Positions 20,619 to 27,228 of a stretch of 48,545 bases of DNA are shown in pieces. Position 1 is the stretch's first letter. Each line of letters starts with the position of its first letter. Source of the DNA: a virus; IMG/VR virus record IMGVR_UViG_3300045970_000517, positions 1-48,545 of that record; one strand, 5' to 3'. The notes beneath the pieces are model-generated. The model had not been told where the DNA came from and did no database searches. It was given only the letters and a program-made list of their open reading frames with translations. Position numbers and translations under genes: made by a program.

Positions 20619-21977
20619 TCATTTAATCGCTGCTGCGAACTGTGCTTCGATTTGGACAAACGTATCAGCAACCGTTTTATCATCGCGCCGTTCAATCAAT
20701 CGGGGTAAAAACATAGAATGTTTCTTGCCGGGTTTGGTGGAATACATAATACCGTTCGACCGAATGGTTACGATAGCATCCAACCAACCAGCCCGATCAT
20801 TGTGTATTGCTACACGCAAGTCATCCGGAATACCCGATGCATTCACCTCAAGCAAGCCACATTCGCTGAAGCAGTTAAGTGAACCAAATAGGTTGGCATT
20901 CTTGTTTTTACCGGGTATAAATCCCTTTACCCTAAGCTCAACGTCAATCACTTCCTTTTGCTTTACTTGGTCCTTGCTCGTCCCGTCTTTCCACTGTGCA
21001 TCAGCGCTCTTACATACTGTGCCTTCCAACTTGCGCTTACGGGCATCACGATAATGTTCGAGTGCTTCTTCGGGCGAATATACAATCCGTGTTTCAATCA
21101 TTTGAATCTGATCGGAACTGCTGCCCGATAGTTGTAGGCACAAGGCATTGTATCGAGTCTTGTATGGAACAGCATATTTGCCTTTCGGAAAAAACTCCAT
21201 TAACGGAATCTGATCCCAACAATCAAAAACGACCTTCAGGTTCGGTTGGAGAGGTTCACCTTGCTGAACAGAATTCAAAATCCCGTTTCCGATTTGGCGT
21301 TCCAACATCACACCACTGCGATACACTGTGAGTTCGCCATGGTTGCTTGTTCCGTGTCTGAAGGTTGTCGAAGCAGCGTCTTCGATGCCCAGGGCGCCCT
21401 GTGGCATAACTGTGCCGCCGCGCGAAGTAATCTGAACGAAACCATCCTTGTCAACATTCACATAAGCGAACTGTCCGTCAGCCTTAATCTGTGAATACAC
21501 GCCCTGCGACCAGTCCCAATCTTCCATATTGGAAGCTGCCGGCAAGCTGCATCTCATGTACGGCGTAACCGGAATCTCATAGGATTTGTTTACACCCTTG
21601 ACAGCCTTGTTAACAGTGGACTCGCTGAAGCCAGCACCCAAGTCTTTGATAAGGATGCGGCGATACCAAAAGTTCCATTCGTCGTTGGTTGCCAACTGCA
21701 TGGCTTTGTCGATAGCTGTCAATGCAGCACCGCCAGTAATATTGCGTTTAATGAGTTGATTTGCCAATGCAGCAAAACCAACAAACGGCAATCCGGGTCC
21801 ATCGACCCCACTGCGGATCGGGACCTTCTTCACACCAAAGGTGTCAATGTTGTCAAGCGCATAACGCAGTCCTGCAAAGAACTCGTTGTTGCCCGCAACA
21901 GCTTCGCGATGGATAACACCCTCTTTGAAGAGTTTGCCGTTGTCCGATGAAATTTCAGTTATAAGTTTGTGTGTCAT
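20619..21977 (-). CDS. ATP-dependent DNA ligase
   Basis: 452 residues. It seals nicks by forming a lysine-AMP intermediate. The nucleotidyl-transferase motifs are in order: motif I YSQIKADGQFAYVNV with the adenylated lysine near residue 165; a following SRGG segment (motif Ia region); motif IV EGTVCKSADAQWKDG near residue 340; and motif V KQKEVIDVELRVKGFIPG. The length and an N-terminal helical domain of about 150 residues fit T4 gp30-type ligases (487 residues in T4). It probably works in phage replication and repair. It is followed closely by the promoter of the RNA locus. Confidence 0.93.
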   Translation of the reverse strand: MTHKLITEISSDNGKLFKEGVIHREAVAGNNEFFAGLRYALDNIDTFGVKKVPIRSGVDGPGLPFVGFAALANQLIKRNITGGAALTAIDKAMQLATNDEWNFWYRRILIKDLGAGFSESTVNKAVKGVNKSYEIPVTPYMRCSLPAASNMEDWDWSQGVYSQIKADGQFAYVNVDKDGFVQITSRGGTVMPQGALGIEDAASTTFRHGTSNHGELTVYRSGVMLERQIGNGILNSVQQGEPLQPNLKVVFDCWDQIPLMEFFPKGKYAVPYKTRYNALCLQLSGSSSDQIQMIETRIVYSPEEALEHYRDARKRKLEGTVCKSADAQWKDGTSKDQVKQKEVIDVELRVKGFIPGKNKNANLFGSLNCFSECGLLEVNASGIPDDLRVAIHNDRAGWLDAIVTIRSNGIMYSTKPGKKHSMFLPRLIERRDDKTVADTFVQIEAQFAAAIK

Positions 21978-21981
21978 AATG

Positions 21982-22320
21982 TTACCAGCTAATTTCTACT
22001 TTGTGAGTGGTGAATGGTTTTGGTTCAGTTTCCATATTCTTGAAGCCACCTAAACCATCATGTTGTTCTGTGACGATCCGTAATGTGAAGCCGAGTTTTT
22101 CCAATTCAGCCTTGACCAGTCGCTGTACTTTGGTATATTCTGCAGGACGATACGCAGCCTTGTCTATCTTGAAAAAAGTGTTATAACCATTAATGGGGTG
22201 ATACTTACGCGCACCCTCTTTGGATAGTTTTTCAATCTCGCGGCAGAGCAGTTCTACCTGGTTAGTGACATTGGCGTCACTCAGATCGGCATTCTCGCGG
22301 GCTTGTTGTGCTGTGATCAT
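21982..22320 (-). CDS. Hypothetical protein
   Basis: 112 residues. N-terminal helix (ITAQQARENADLSDANVTNQ), then a block with KYHPINGYNTFFKIDKAAYR and a C-terminal LEKLGFTLRIVTEQHDGLGG ending KVEISW. This two-part layout is common in phage proteins linked to virion or DNA metabolism operons. It shares an operon with the ligase (4-base gap). Confidence 0.72.
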   Translation of the reverse strand: MITAQQARENADLSDANVTNQVELLCREIEKLSKEGARKYHPINGYNTFFKIDKAAYRPAEYTKVQRLVKAELEKLGFTLRIVTEQHDGLGGFKNMETEPKPFTTHKVEISW

Positions 22321-22325
22321 AGTGT

Positions 22326-22354
22326 ATTATACAACTATTTGTTAAATAGAGCAA
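22326..22354 (-). promoter_or_regulatory. Sigma70-like promoter
   Basis: TTGCTC, 17 bases, TATAAT on the minus strand; it heads the ligase operon. Confidence 0.6.
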
Positions 22355-22359
22355 CAGGA

Positions 22360-22776
22360 TTATTTAATAGCGTAGATGAACTCTCTCAATGCTTCGAACT
22401 CTTCCTTCGTTAGCTTCAGCGTCGCAGCCAATGCTATCTGAAATCGTTGTTCCTGCGCTACCTTGTCCAATCTCAACTCTTCTAACTCGCCTTCCAATAT
22501 GTCGATTTCCCATAGGTCAGAGTTATGAGATATGGCACGATCGATATAAGCATGGCGCTTGTGATCTTCATACTCGAAGCGTGTTTCTGGTTTCCCATCG
22601 GTGCCGAGTGTTGTGTGGGCAGATACACCGACCTCGGCCGCAGCGGCCATAGCATGTAAGATTCTGCCAGGAAGTGTTGTTATGTATGTTTCGTACGCTT
22701 CAGCAGCTTCCCGTTCGAGTTGTTCCTGATCGAGAAGTTCTTGTGCTGCTTTTTGCTCTTTGGTTAGCCTTGCCAT
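22360..22776 (-). CDS. Hypothetical helical protein
   Basis: 138 residues, charged and helical (KEQKAAQELLDQEQLEREAA ... KLTKEEFEALREFIYAIK), with a central beta part around GTDGKPETRFEYEDHKRHAY. No family recognised. Confidence 0.72.
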   Translation of the reverse strand: MARLTKEQKAAQELLDQEQLEREAAEAYETYITTLPGRILHAMAAAAEVGVSAHTTLGTDGKPETRFEYEDHKRHAYIDRAISHNSDLWEIDILEGELEELRLDKVAQEQRFQIALAATLKLTKEEFEALREFIYAIK

Positions 22777-22799
22777 ATGTGTCCTTGTTTGTTATGTGT

Positions 22800-22828
22800 A
22801 TTTTAACACATTACACACATAAAGTAAA
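22800..22828 (-). promoter_or_regulatory. Sigma70-like promoter
   Basis: TTTACT, 17 bases, TAAAAT on the minus strand, upstream of the gene at 22360-22776. Confidence 0.55.
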
Positions 22829-22837
22829 TAGGTTGCC

Positions 22838-22954
22838 GGTCGCGAAAGATAGAGGTGTATTGTCTAACATATTTTCCACCGGCTGTGTTTTGGTTTTTAT
22901 GGGTTATAGGATACCTTGCGGCAGACGCCCTTACACTCTTTCGAGCTACCGACC
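22838..22954 (-). ncRNA. Structured RNA element
   Basis: GGTCG+CGAAAGA pairs with TCTTTCG+CGACC (22838-22849 with 22937-22954, a 6-base bulge), 12 bp closing an 87-base interior without a frame. An alternative pairing GCCGGT/ACCGGC (22835-22840, 22878-22883) is also possible. It lies after the last gene of the 23.7-23.0 kb transcript and before the next promoter. Confidence 0.4.
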
Positions 22955-22972
22955 CTCACACCAGAATTCTTA

Positions 22973-23170
22973 TTATCCTAACATCTTCCATAGTTTATCA
23001 ATGCTTTCTTCTGTAAGCATCAATTCTGTTAGCACTTGTTCGTCATTTGGGTTCTTCGCATCTGCCCATTTTGATAGAAACCGTAGCTGGTACAGTCCTT
23101 TTGGTGTTGAACATTCCCGCAGTTCAGCAAACACCTGGTATCCGCCGTTTTCACTTATCATTGTTTTCAT
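22973..23170 (-). CDS. Hypothetical protein
   Basis: 65 residues starting MKTMISENGGYQVFAELREC, with an AGGA site. The pattern YQVFAELRE...GLYQLRFLSKWADAKNPNDE ending LDKLWKML-like is typical of small phage beta-sheet proteins plus one helix. It is the only CDS of the tRNA-like operon at 23.2-23.7 kb. Confidence 0.7.
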   Translation of the reverse strand: MKTMISENGGYQVFAELRECSTPKGLYQLRFLSKWADAKNPNDEQVLTELMLTEESIDKLWKMLG

Positions 23171-23187
23171 TCTGTTTCCTATAAATG

Positions 23188-23343
23188 TGGTGGAGTAGGC
23201 GGGAATCGAACCCGACCGTTCGCCCTAGGAGCAGGATCCAACCTTGGCCCATCAGAGTGGCACTACAATAAGTCCATCTTATTATCGGCATTCCCAAAGG
23301 CAACCCCAAGATGTTGATGTCGATGCAACGACCTATTATTGTA
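23188..23343 (-). tRNA. tRNA-like 3' half with encoded CCA, 5' part unclear
   Basis: Minus strand: T-arm TCGGG-TTCGATT-CCCGC (one mismatched end pair), acceptor CTACTCC, A73 and CCA (23190-23188). Upstream, AGTAG at about 23350 could pair with part of the acceptor. Between them TACAATAA/TTATTGTA (23336-23343 with 23264-23271) forms an 8-bp helix around 64 bases. No normal anticodon arm can be read; CTCCTAG would read CCU (Arg) but its stem does not pair. Confidence 0.4.
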
Positions 23344-23352
23344 ATACTACTT

Positions 23353-23520
23353 TGGTGGACCATACGGGAATCGAACCCGCTGTAAACACCATTTACCCCA
23401 AAATCATATTTAAGTATTTGATAGCCTGCGCCGGGTCGCCATGCATGAACTTCCCTGATACCAGTGGTACCTCAAACACTTAAATATGACCTATCTACCG
23501 TCCAGATTGTAATGGATCCG
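23353..23520 (-). tRNA. tRNA-like 3' half with encoded CCA and long internal stem
   Basis: Minus strand: T-arm GCGGG-TTCGATT-CCCGT, acceptor ATGGTCC, A73 and CCA (23355-23353). The only upstream match to the acceptor is GGATCCAT near 23519, with one extra base. Between them a 16-bp helix (23405-23420 with 23473-23488, one G-U pair) encloses 52 bases. This could be a tRNA carrying an unrecognised insertion or a decayed gene. The anticodon cannot be assigned. Confidence 0.4.
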
Positions 23521-23708
23521 CAAAACGGACTACCCACTTACCTTGCTGGCCTTAACCATCGATAGAATCATATTAAAACACCCTGGGATGCATCAGTCCC
23601 AATGTTGAGGCTATTTGCCGTTCGTGGCTCACTCAAAAGGTGCTCTAATATAACAGCTAACACCTCCAACGATTGGGAAATCTATTCCTGGAGGACCATC
23701 ATGTTAGC
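23521..23708 (-). ncRNA. Leader of the tRNA-like operon, structured
   Basis: About 190 bases from the predicted start (about 23708) to the first tRNA-like element. It holds helices such as AGGTG/CACCT, TGGGA/TCCCA and GGACT/AGTCC and no usable frame. It shares the 13-base GCC(C)AGCAAGGTA segment with the terminator at 19549-19561. Confidence 0.35.
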
Positions 23709-23714
23709 AGTCTC

Positions 23715-23743
23715 ATTATAGCAGTAATACTATTTATTGTCTA
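23715..23743 (-). promoter_or_regulatory. Sigma70-type promoter of the tRNA-like operon
   Basis: TAGACA, 17 bases, TATAAT on the minus strand. Confidence 0.7.
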
Positions 23744-23779
23744 CCGGTGGCGTATAATCCGTTTTACATGCAAGTTTCA

Positions 23780-23959
23780 TCAAGATTGCCCCTTCATAAT
23801 AGCTTTGCAGATTTTGTTTGCTTCAACCACGCTCAGTTTTTCGTGGTATTTAACACAAGCATCAACACTATTAGAACTTCCTGCCGTCAACCCGATAACA
23901 AATCCGACGATAAGCCCTACCATAAATCCGATTGCGGCAGTGAAAAGAGTATCGGTCAT
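23780..23959 (-). CDS. Small glycine-rich membrane protein
   Basis: 59 residues starting MTDTLFTAAIGFMVGLIVGF; the ATG at 23959 has a GGAAA site. One membrane segment with a GxxxG-like pattern, then a polar tail CVKYHEKLSVVEANKICKAI. Overlaps its neighbour by ATGA. No family recognised. Confidence 0.68.
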   Translation of the reverse strand: MTDTLFTAAIGFMVGLIVGFVIGLTAGSSNSVDACVKYHEKLSVVEANKICKAIMKGQS

Positions 23960-24144
23960 TTCGTTTCCTTTATATACCATCCGGTTTTCAGTTCCGATTT
24001 CAACTTACCTTTGTTCTCATAATGCTGCTTGCAGAAAGCAGACATAGTATGAAATTCTTTAATCTTCTCAAGAACTTCTTCAATGTTTTTGCCTGAGACC
24101 TGAGTGAAGTATTCCGTGCCCATTTTTATTTCGGCAGTAATCAT
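23956..24144 (-). CDS. Hypothetical protein
   Basis: 62 residues with YFTQVSGKNIEEVLEKIKEF, a strand-helix pattern, and a basic C-terminus. No family recognised. Confidence 0.65.
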   Translation of the reverse strand: MITAEIKMGTEYFTQVSGKNIEEVLEKIKEFHTMSAFCKQHYENKGKLKSELKTGWYIKETK

Positions 24145-24158
24145 GTTGTTTCCTTGGG

Positions 24159-24350
24159 TTATGCAGCAATGGGTTCGATTGTTGCCAGTTTAAGTTTTTC
24201 GTCGTTGATGACGACAAACTTCATTGGAAATTTGTGGCTGTCTGGGTTGTTGCGGGCAAACGCCCAACCCATGTTTTGCCGTTGGTTCATCGAATTGGAG
24301 ATAAACTTTTCCATTTGATCTGGCGTGTTTACAGTGTAGACTGGTAGCAT
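24159..24350 (-). CDS. Hypothetical protein
   Basis: 63 residues, MLPVYTVNTPDQMEKFISNS..., with KFPMKFVVINDEKLKLATIE as a likely beta hairpin. First gene after the promoter at 24405-24433. No family recognised. Confidence 0.65.
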   Translation of the reverse strand: MLPVYTVNTPDQMEKFISNSMNQRQNMGWAFARNNPDSHKFPMKFVVINDEKLKLATIEPIAA

Positions 24351-24404
24351 GTTATTTTCCTACTTTCAAAGAGTTGTGAAGATCGGTGATCTGCCTATAG
24401 ACTT

Positions 24405-24433
24405 ATTGTATTACAGTTGACAATATAAGTCAA
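24405..24433 (-). promoter_or_regulatory. Sigma70-type promoter
   Basis: TTGACT, 17 bases, TACAAT on the minus strand, heading 24350-23780. Confidence 0.72.
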
Positions 24434-24445
24434 GCTGCCTATTAA

Positions 24446-24608
24446 AAATTTGGTATGTGACGACCAGATGCTTACCCTGAGAAAGGATTTATGGCGCGCC
24501 AGCATCGTATTAAACTTGTTACCGAAATGCAGTAGGGTAACAAAGAGTTGCCGATACGAAATTCGTAGGAAGTAAAGTCTCCATTGCTTATTCCCACATA
24601 CCAAAACT
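24446..24608 (-). ncRNA. Structured RNA closed by an 11-bp perfect stem
   Basis: Perfect inverted repeat 24449-24459/24595-24605 encloses 135 bases. Inside are TTGTTACC/GGTAACAA (24516-24523 with 24536-24543) and TACGA/TCGTA (24555-24567). On the minus strand the closing helix is followed by ATTTTTAAT. No frame. It fills the gap between the immunity operon and the next promoter; it could be a complex terminator or a stable RNA. Confidence 0.5.
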
Positions 24609-24642
24609 AAAATCACAACCGGCTATCCGATTGTAGAAAACT

Positions 24643-24819
24643 CTAAAATCTATTAAAAAATTCCTGTAATTTCTTTTCTATTTCCGTCAGTTCTTTATCA
24701 TTTTCTGTTGATCTCACTGGCGGCACCCATTCTTTTTTTACTTTCTTATGCTTTATCGGTCTCGGATAATCGCTCTTGGGTTCGATAAAGATAGTTTCAT
24801 ATGATGGAATAGGATTCAT
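24643..24819 (-). CDS. Hypothetical 58-residue protein
   Basis: The frame MNPIPSYETIFIEPKSDYPR continues PIKHKKVKKEWVPPVRSTEN and ends in a charged helix (KELTEIEKKLQEFFNRF). It starts 7 bases after the immunity gene. No family recognised. Confidence 0.6.
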   Translation of the reverse strand: MNPIPSYETIFIEPKSDYPRPIKHKKVKKEWVPPVRSTENDKELTEIEKKLQEFFNRF

Positions 24820-24825
24820 TTTATA

Positions 24826-24987
24826 TCAGTTGGTAAATGCCCAAATAAATGCGAACACCCACCCAACCACTGTCCAACCAACCAGTAGATTGGTTAAAAA
24901 GATAGGCACGGCATTTCGATGATCCCGCACACTGGCTATAATCGCTGGTGTAAAATAAAAGATAAGGGCGAACAACATTGATACCAT
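24826..24987 (-). CDS. imm: Imm-type superinfection immunity protein
   Basis: 53 residues: two membrane segments (MLFALIFYFTPAIIASV and LLVGWTVVGWVFAFIWAF) separated by RDHRNAVPIFLTN. The second segment, N-[LF]-x-x-G-W-T-x-x-G-W-[VI]-x-A-x-I-W-A, is the signature of the Imm_superinfect family. In T4, Imm sits in the inner membrane and blocks DNA entry of a second related phage. Length is shorter than T4 Imm (83) but complete for this family. Confidence 0.82.
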   Translation of the reverse strand: MVSMLFALIFYFTPAIIASVRDHRNAVPIFLTNLLVGWTVVGWVFAFIWAFTN

Positions 24988-25002
24988 ATATTTCCTAAAA
25001 TT

Positions 25003-25301
25003 TGGTGGGCAGTTAGCCTATACAGGAGCCCGTCCCTGTATAGCGGTATCCGGTCAAGTGTGAGTCGACGGTCCATCCAGGATTTTTACATCACAACCTA
25101 TAATAGGTATCCTGCATTTAGTTGAGATGCTGTGCTTCATCCTGATCAGGGCCTATACACAGCGGTGCTCCCGTCTTTCGACATCTCAAACTTGATTGAA
25201 GTTCCCGGGTGCTACCAAGATAAAGGCTCCTTTTGGCCTCAGAGCGCCCGAACCACCAAAGGGAAGGTAGTTTATTCGGACTCGGCAGGTACGAACTGCC
25301 C
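25003..25301 (-). ncRNA. Structured RNA with tRNA-like pairing ends and CCA
   Basis: The 5' GGGCAGT (25301-25295) pairs perfectly with ACTGCCC (25013-25007), followed by A and CCA (25006-25003), the layout of a tRNA or tmRNA acceptor. The 285 bases between contain CTATACAGG/CCTGTATAG (25018-25043), TTGAAGT/ACTTCAA and GTTGAGATG/CATCTCAAAC (25121-25129, 25182-25191) and a T-loop-like GGCAG-TTCGTAC-CTGCC at the 5' end. No T-arm precedes the acceptor and no tmRNA tag frame is clear. It follows tRNA-Leu by 18 bases. Confidence 0.45.
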
Positions 25302-25319
25302 TTGTGCCTACTTCAAACT

Positions 25320-25405
25320 TGGTGCGCCGGGCGGGACTCGAACCCGCAACCTCGTAAAAGGGACGGTTTTTAAGACCGTTGTGTAAACCATTCCACCACC
25401 AGCGC
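25320..25405 (-). tRNA. tRNA-Leu (anticodon UAA)
   Basis: 86 bases including encoded CCA. Acceptor GCGCTGG/CCGGCGC (one G-U), D-loop with GG, anticodon stem ACGGT/ACCGT with loop CTTAAAA (anticodon TAA), a type II variable region of 15 bases, T-arm GCGGG-TTCGAGT-CCCGC, A73. It reads UUA codons, frequent in this AT-leaning genome. Co-transcribed with the gene at 25413-25748. Confidence 0.95.
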
Positions 25406-25412
25406 CTTATTC

Positions 25413-25748
25413 TTATTCCAATCCTGCTTCGTCGATCTCGTCTTCCAATGCTTCTGCGACAGTCTTCTTCAGAAACAATGGATCGGGGATCGACAGTACC
25501 TTAACGTATTTATCCATACCCTCGCGACCTTCCAGATAAGCGCGGATTCGACCTTCTGCAATCGTGCGACCAACTTTTTTGTTGAATACATCATTTGGGT
25601 TGCAACGTGCGACAGATATCAGCACCGTGTTATTTTCAGCGGGATAGACAGCCACAGTAGCACCACCCCGCGAATTCACTTCGGAAAATCCATTACTTTG
25701 TGTCATATTGAATTTTCGATAGTGCATAAATTGTGTTTGGGTCTTCAT
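25413..25748 (-). CDS. Conserved phage protein
   Basis: 111 residues. The middle segment SRGGATVAVYPAENNTVLISVARCNPNDVFNKKVGR is split here as SRGGATVAVYPAENNTVLIS and VARCNPNDVFNKKVGRTIAE, a beta-hairpin then a helix; the pattern A-[KR]-C-x-x-x-D-x-F-[NC]-K-K-x-G-R-x-I-A is shared by phage proteins of unknown function that I have seen. Followed by tRNA-Leu in the same operon. Confidence 0.75.
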   Translation of the reverse strand: MKTQTQFMHYRKFNMTQSNGFSEVNSRGGATVAVYPAENNTVLISVARCNPNDVFNKKVGRTIAEGRIRAYLEGREGMDKYVKVLSIPDPLFLKKTVAEALEDEIDEAGLE

Positions 25749-25771
25749 ATAAATCCTTGTGTTAAAATGTT

Positions 25772-25800
25772 ATTTTATATTATTAGTGTCACACTGTCAA
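25772..25800 (-). promoter_or_regulatory. Sigma70-type promoter
   Basis: TTGACA, 17 bases, TAAAAT on the minus strand, heading the operon 25748-24643 with tRNA-Leu and the immunity gene. Confidence 0.72.
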
Positions 25801-25818
25801 CAAGAAGGCTTATAATAA

Positions 25819-25826
25819 GATAAATA
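25819..25826 (+). promoter_or_regulatory. GATAAATA motif before HNH gene
   Basis: On the plus strand, 80 bases before the ATG of the HNH gene at 25906. Between them a hairpin covers the ribosome site. Confidence 0.4.
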
Positions 25827-25868
25827 TATTAGGGATAGACCGGCCAGTCGAAAACGAGTATGCCTACT

Positions 25869-25905
25869 TGCTGCCCTATTTTATAATAGGCACATAAAGG
25901 GCAAT
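25869..25905 (+). promoter_or_regulatory. Hairpin that can hide the ribosome site of the HNH gene
   Basis: TTGCTGCCC (25869-25877) can pair with GGGCAA (25898-25903), with an inner CCTATT/AATAGG hairpin. The AAAGGG ribosome site lies in the 3' strand. T4 homing endonuclease genes are held silent early in infection by similar hairpins; the same is inferred here. Confidence 0.5.
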
Positions 25906-26601
25906 ATGAACTATCAAAAAATATATGATGCACTCATTCAACGTGCAGAATATGAAAATAGAAAGAAATATAAACGTACAGATAGTAGATACACCTACTA
26001 TGAATCACATCATATCATTCCTGATTGTTTTTATATCAATCGAATTAGGAGAGGACCTATAGGTTGGCTTATTGGTAACCCAAATGATAAAGATAATAGA
26101 GTTTTACTTACCCCAGAAGAACACCTTTTAGCCCATTTATGTTTGGTAAAAATATACCCCGACAATCACGGATTGATAAAAGCAGCTATGCTGATGTCTG
26201 TTGATAGCAACGGTATGCGTATCAATAATAAACAATTTGGATGGTTAAGGAAACGAGATTCGATAGCCAAAACCGGAAAGCCATCACTTAAGAAAGGTCA
26301 GCCGATGTCAGAGGCACAGAAACTTAAATTAAGCATAGCAAAAAAAGGAAAACCAGCACATAATAAAGGCCTAAAAAGCACAACGCCGTCGCCTAAGAAA
26401 GGTAAAAAACATAGTAGACCGAATATAAATAAGGGAACACCTACCGGACGCAGTCCATCAAATAAAGGTAAGACATCCCCTTGTAAAGGTATCAAACTTG
26501 GTCCATCAACGAAATTCGTTTGTCCTCATTGTGAAAATATTATTGGCGGCGCCGGCAACTATAGCAGATGGCACGGCGATAATTGTAAGAATAAAGGCTA
26601 A
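25906..26601 (+). CDS. HNH homing endonuclease with NUMOD3 repeats and zinc finger
   Basis: 231 residues on the plus strand. Residues about 33-85 carry SHHIIPDCFYINRI...NDKDNRVLLTPEEHLLAHLC, an HNH core with a short insertion. The basic middle holds at least six NUMOD3-like repeats (GKPSLKKGQPMSEAQKLKLS, then short KGKP/NKGK units). CPHCENIIGGAGNYSRWHGD ends with a C-x-x-C...H...C finger nearly matching the one at the end of the 933-1559 protein. It flanks the tRNA cluster. Confidence 0.88.
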   Translation: MNYQKIYDALIQRAEYENRKKYKRTDSRYTYYESHHIIPDCFYINRIRRGPIGWLIGNPNDKDNRVLLTPEEHLLAHLCLVKIYPDNHGLIKAAMLMSVDSNGMRINNKQFGWLRKRDSIAKTGKPSLKKGQPMSEAQKLKLSIAKKGKPAHNKGLKSTTPSPKKGKKHSRPNINKGTPTGRSPSNKGKTSPCKGIKLGPSTKFVCPHCENIIGGAGNYSRWHGDNCKNKG

Positions 26602-26615
26602 TCGAGGTTTAATTT

Positions 26616-27179
26616 TTACAACAAAACAAGCGATTTGTCAACTATCTTTTCCGTTGGCTTGTAGAACTTGTGATTGTCTATTACTGCAACCATTTTGTAT
26701 TGCTTCGACCATTTCGGATATCTATACCCCTTCGACTTCATTACTTTATCCGCAAGATAAAAGGTTGAGCCATTTGTCGGATCGGGCACCATTCTATGTG
26801 CTACCTGGTGTGCAACCTTCATTGCCATTTCCCATCCTTGCTTATCAATATCATTCTTTTGTTTTGGTATTAAATGCAAACTTGTGGCGATACTTCGCAG
26901 CGTAGGGTTATTGTTGAACACACTGTATTGATAGGGCTGCAAAACCACCTGGCATAGCGTCTTTTTGACAGCGCGGTTCACAGATGTGAAAGCAACAGCC
27001 ACCTGCCCGAGCATCGACTCGCCACGGGCTTCACCGTAGATCATTACCGCAAGGCACTTTATCTGCTTCATATCTACCTTAACGATAGGTTTTGGTGCAG
27101 TAGGTTTTAAGCACATGGCTTTCTGCCCTATGTCTACAGCGGTAGGTACCAATGCTAAGAGGATTAATAGTTGCTTCAT
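26616..27179 (-). CDS. SleB/CwlJ-type cell wall hydrolase, probable endolysin
   Basis: 187 residues. An N-terminal signal-like stretch (MKQLLILLALVPTAVDIG) is followed from residue 40 by the Hydrolase_2 pattern: LAVMIYGEARGESMLGQVAV with the catalytic Glu, FTSVNRAVKKTLCQVVLQPY then QYSVF, later PTNGSTFYLADKV, KW and a final AVIDNHKFYK. The family cuts the glycan strand of peptidoglycan. The signal suggests export by the host Sec pathway rather than a holin alone. It has its own promoter at 27187-27215. Confidence 0.88.
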   Translation of the reverse strand: MKQLLILLALVPTAVDIGQKAMCLKPTAPKPIVKVDMKQIKCLAVMIYGEARGESMLGQVAVAFTSVNRAVKKTLCQVVLQPYQYSVFNNNPTLRSIATSLHLIPKQKNDIDKQGWEMAMKVAHQVAHRMVPDPTNGSTFYLADKVMKSKGYRYPKWSKQYKMVAVIDNHKFYKPTEKIVDKSLVLL

Positions 27180-27186
27180 ACTTCCT

Positions 27187-27215
27187 ATTATACATTAAAT
27201 AGGAGAATGAGTCAA
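27187..27215 (-). promoter_or_regulatory. Sigma70-type promoter of the hydrolase gene
   Basis: TTGACT, 17 bases, TATAAT on the minus strand. The predicted start lies at about the ATG, so the message may be leaderless or nearly so. Confidence 0.72.
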
Positions 27216-27228
27216 TAGGATTTAGAAT

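Noticed and set aside
23240-23275. Further hammerhead cores (CTGATGG at 23262, CTGATGC at 23593)
   Set aside because: The core needs CTGATGA followed by stem II and GAAA; both lack the final A and a partner GAAA.
23521-23708. Second group I intron in the 23.2-23.7 kb operon
   Set aside because: GGACT/AGTCC resembles P7 loosely, but none of the other core segments seen in the 27.4 kb intron are present.
25003-25301. tmRNA
   Set aside because: End pairing and CCA fit, but there is no T-arm next to the acceptor, no recognisable tag frame and no pseudoknot order I can match, so it is reported only as a structured RNA.
26616-27179. Spore germination enzyme of host origin
   Set aside because: The SleB fold is used by many phage endolysins; nothing else here relates to spores and the neighbours are phage genes.
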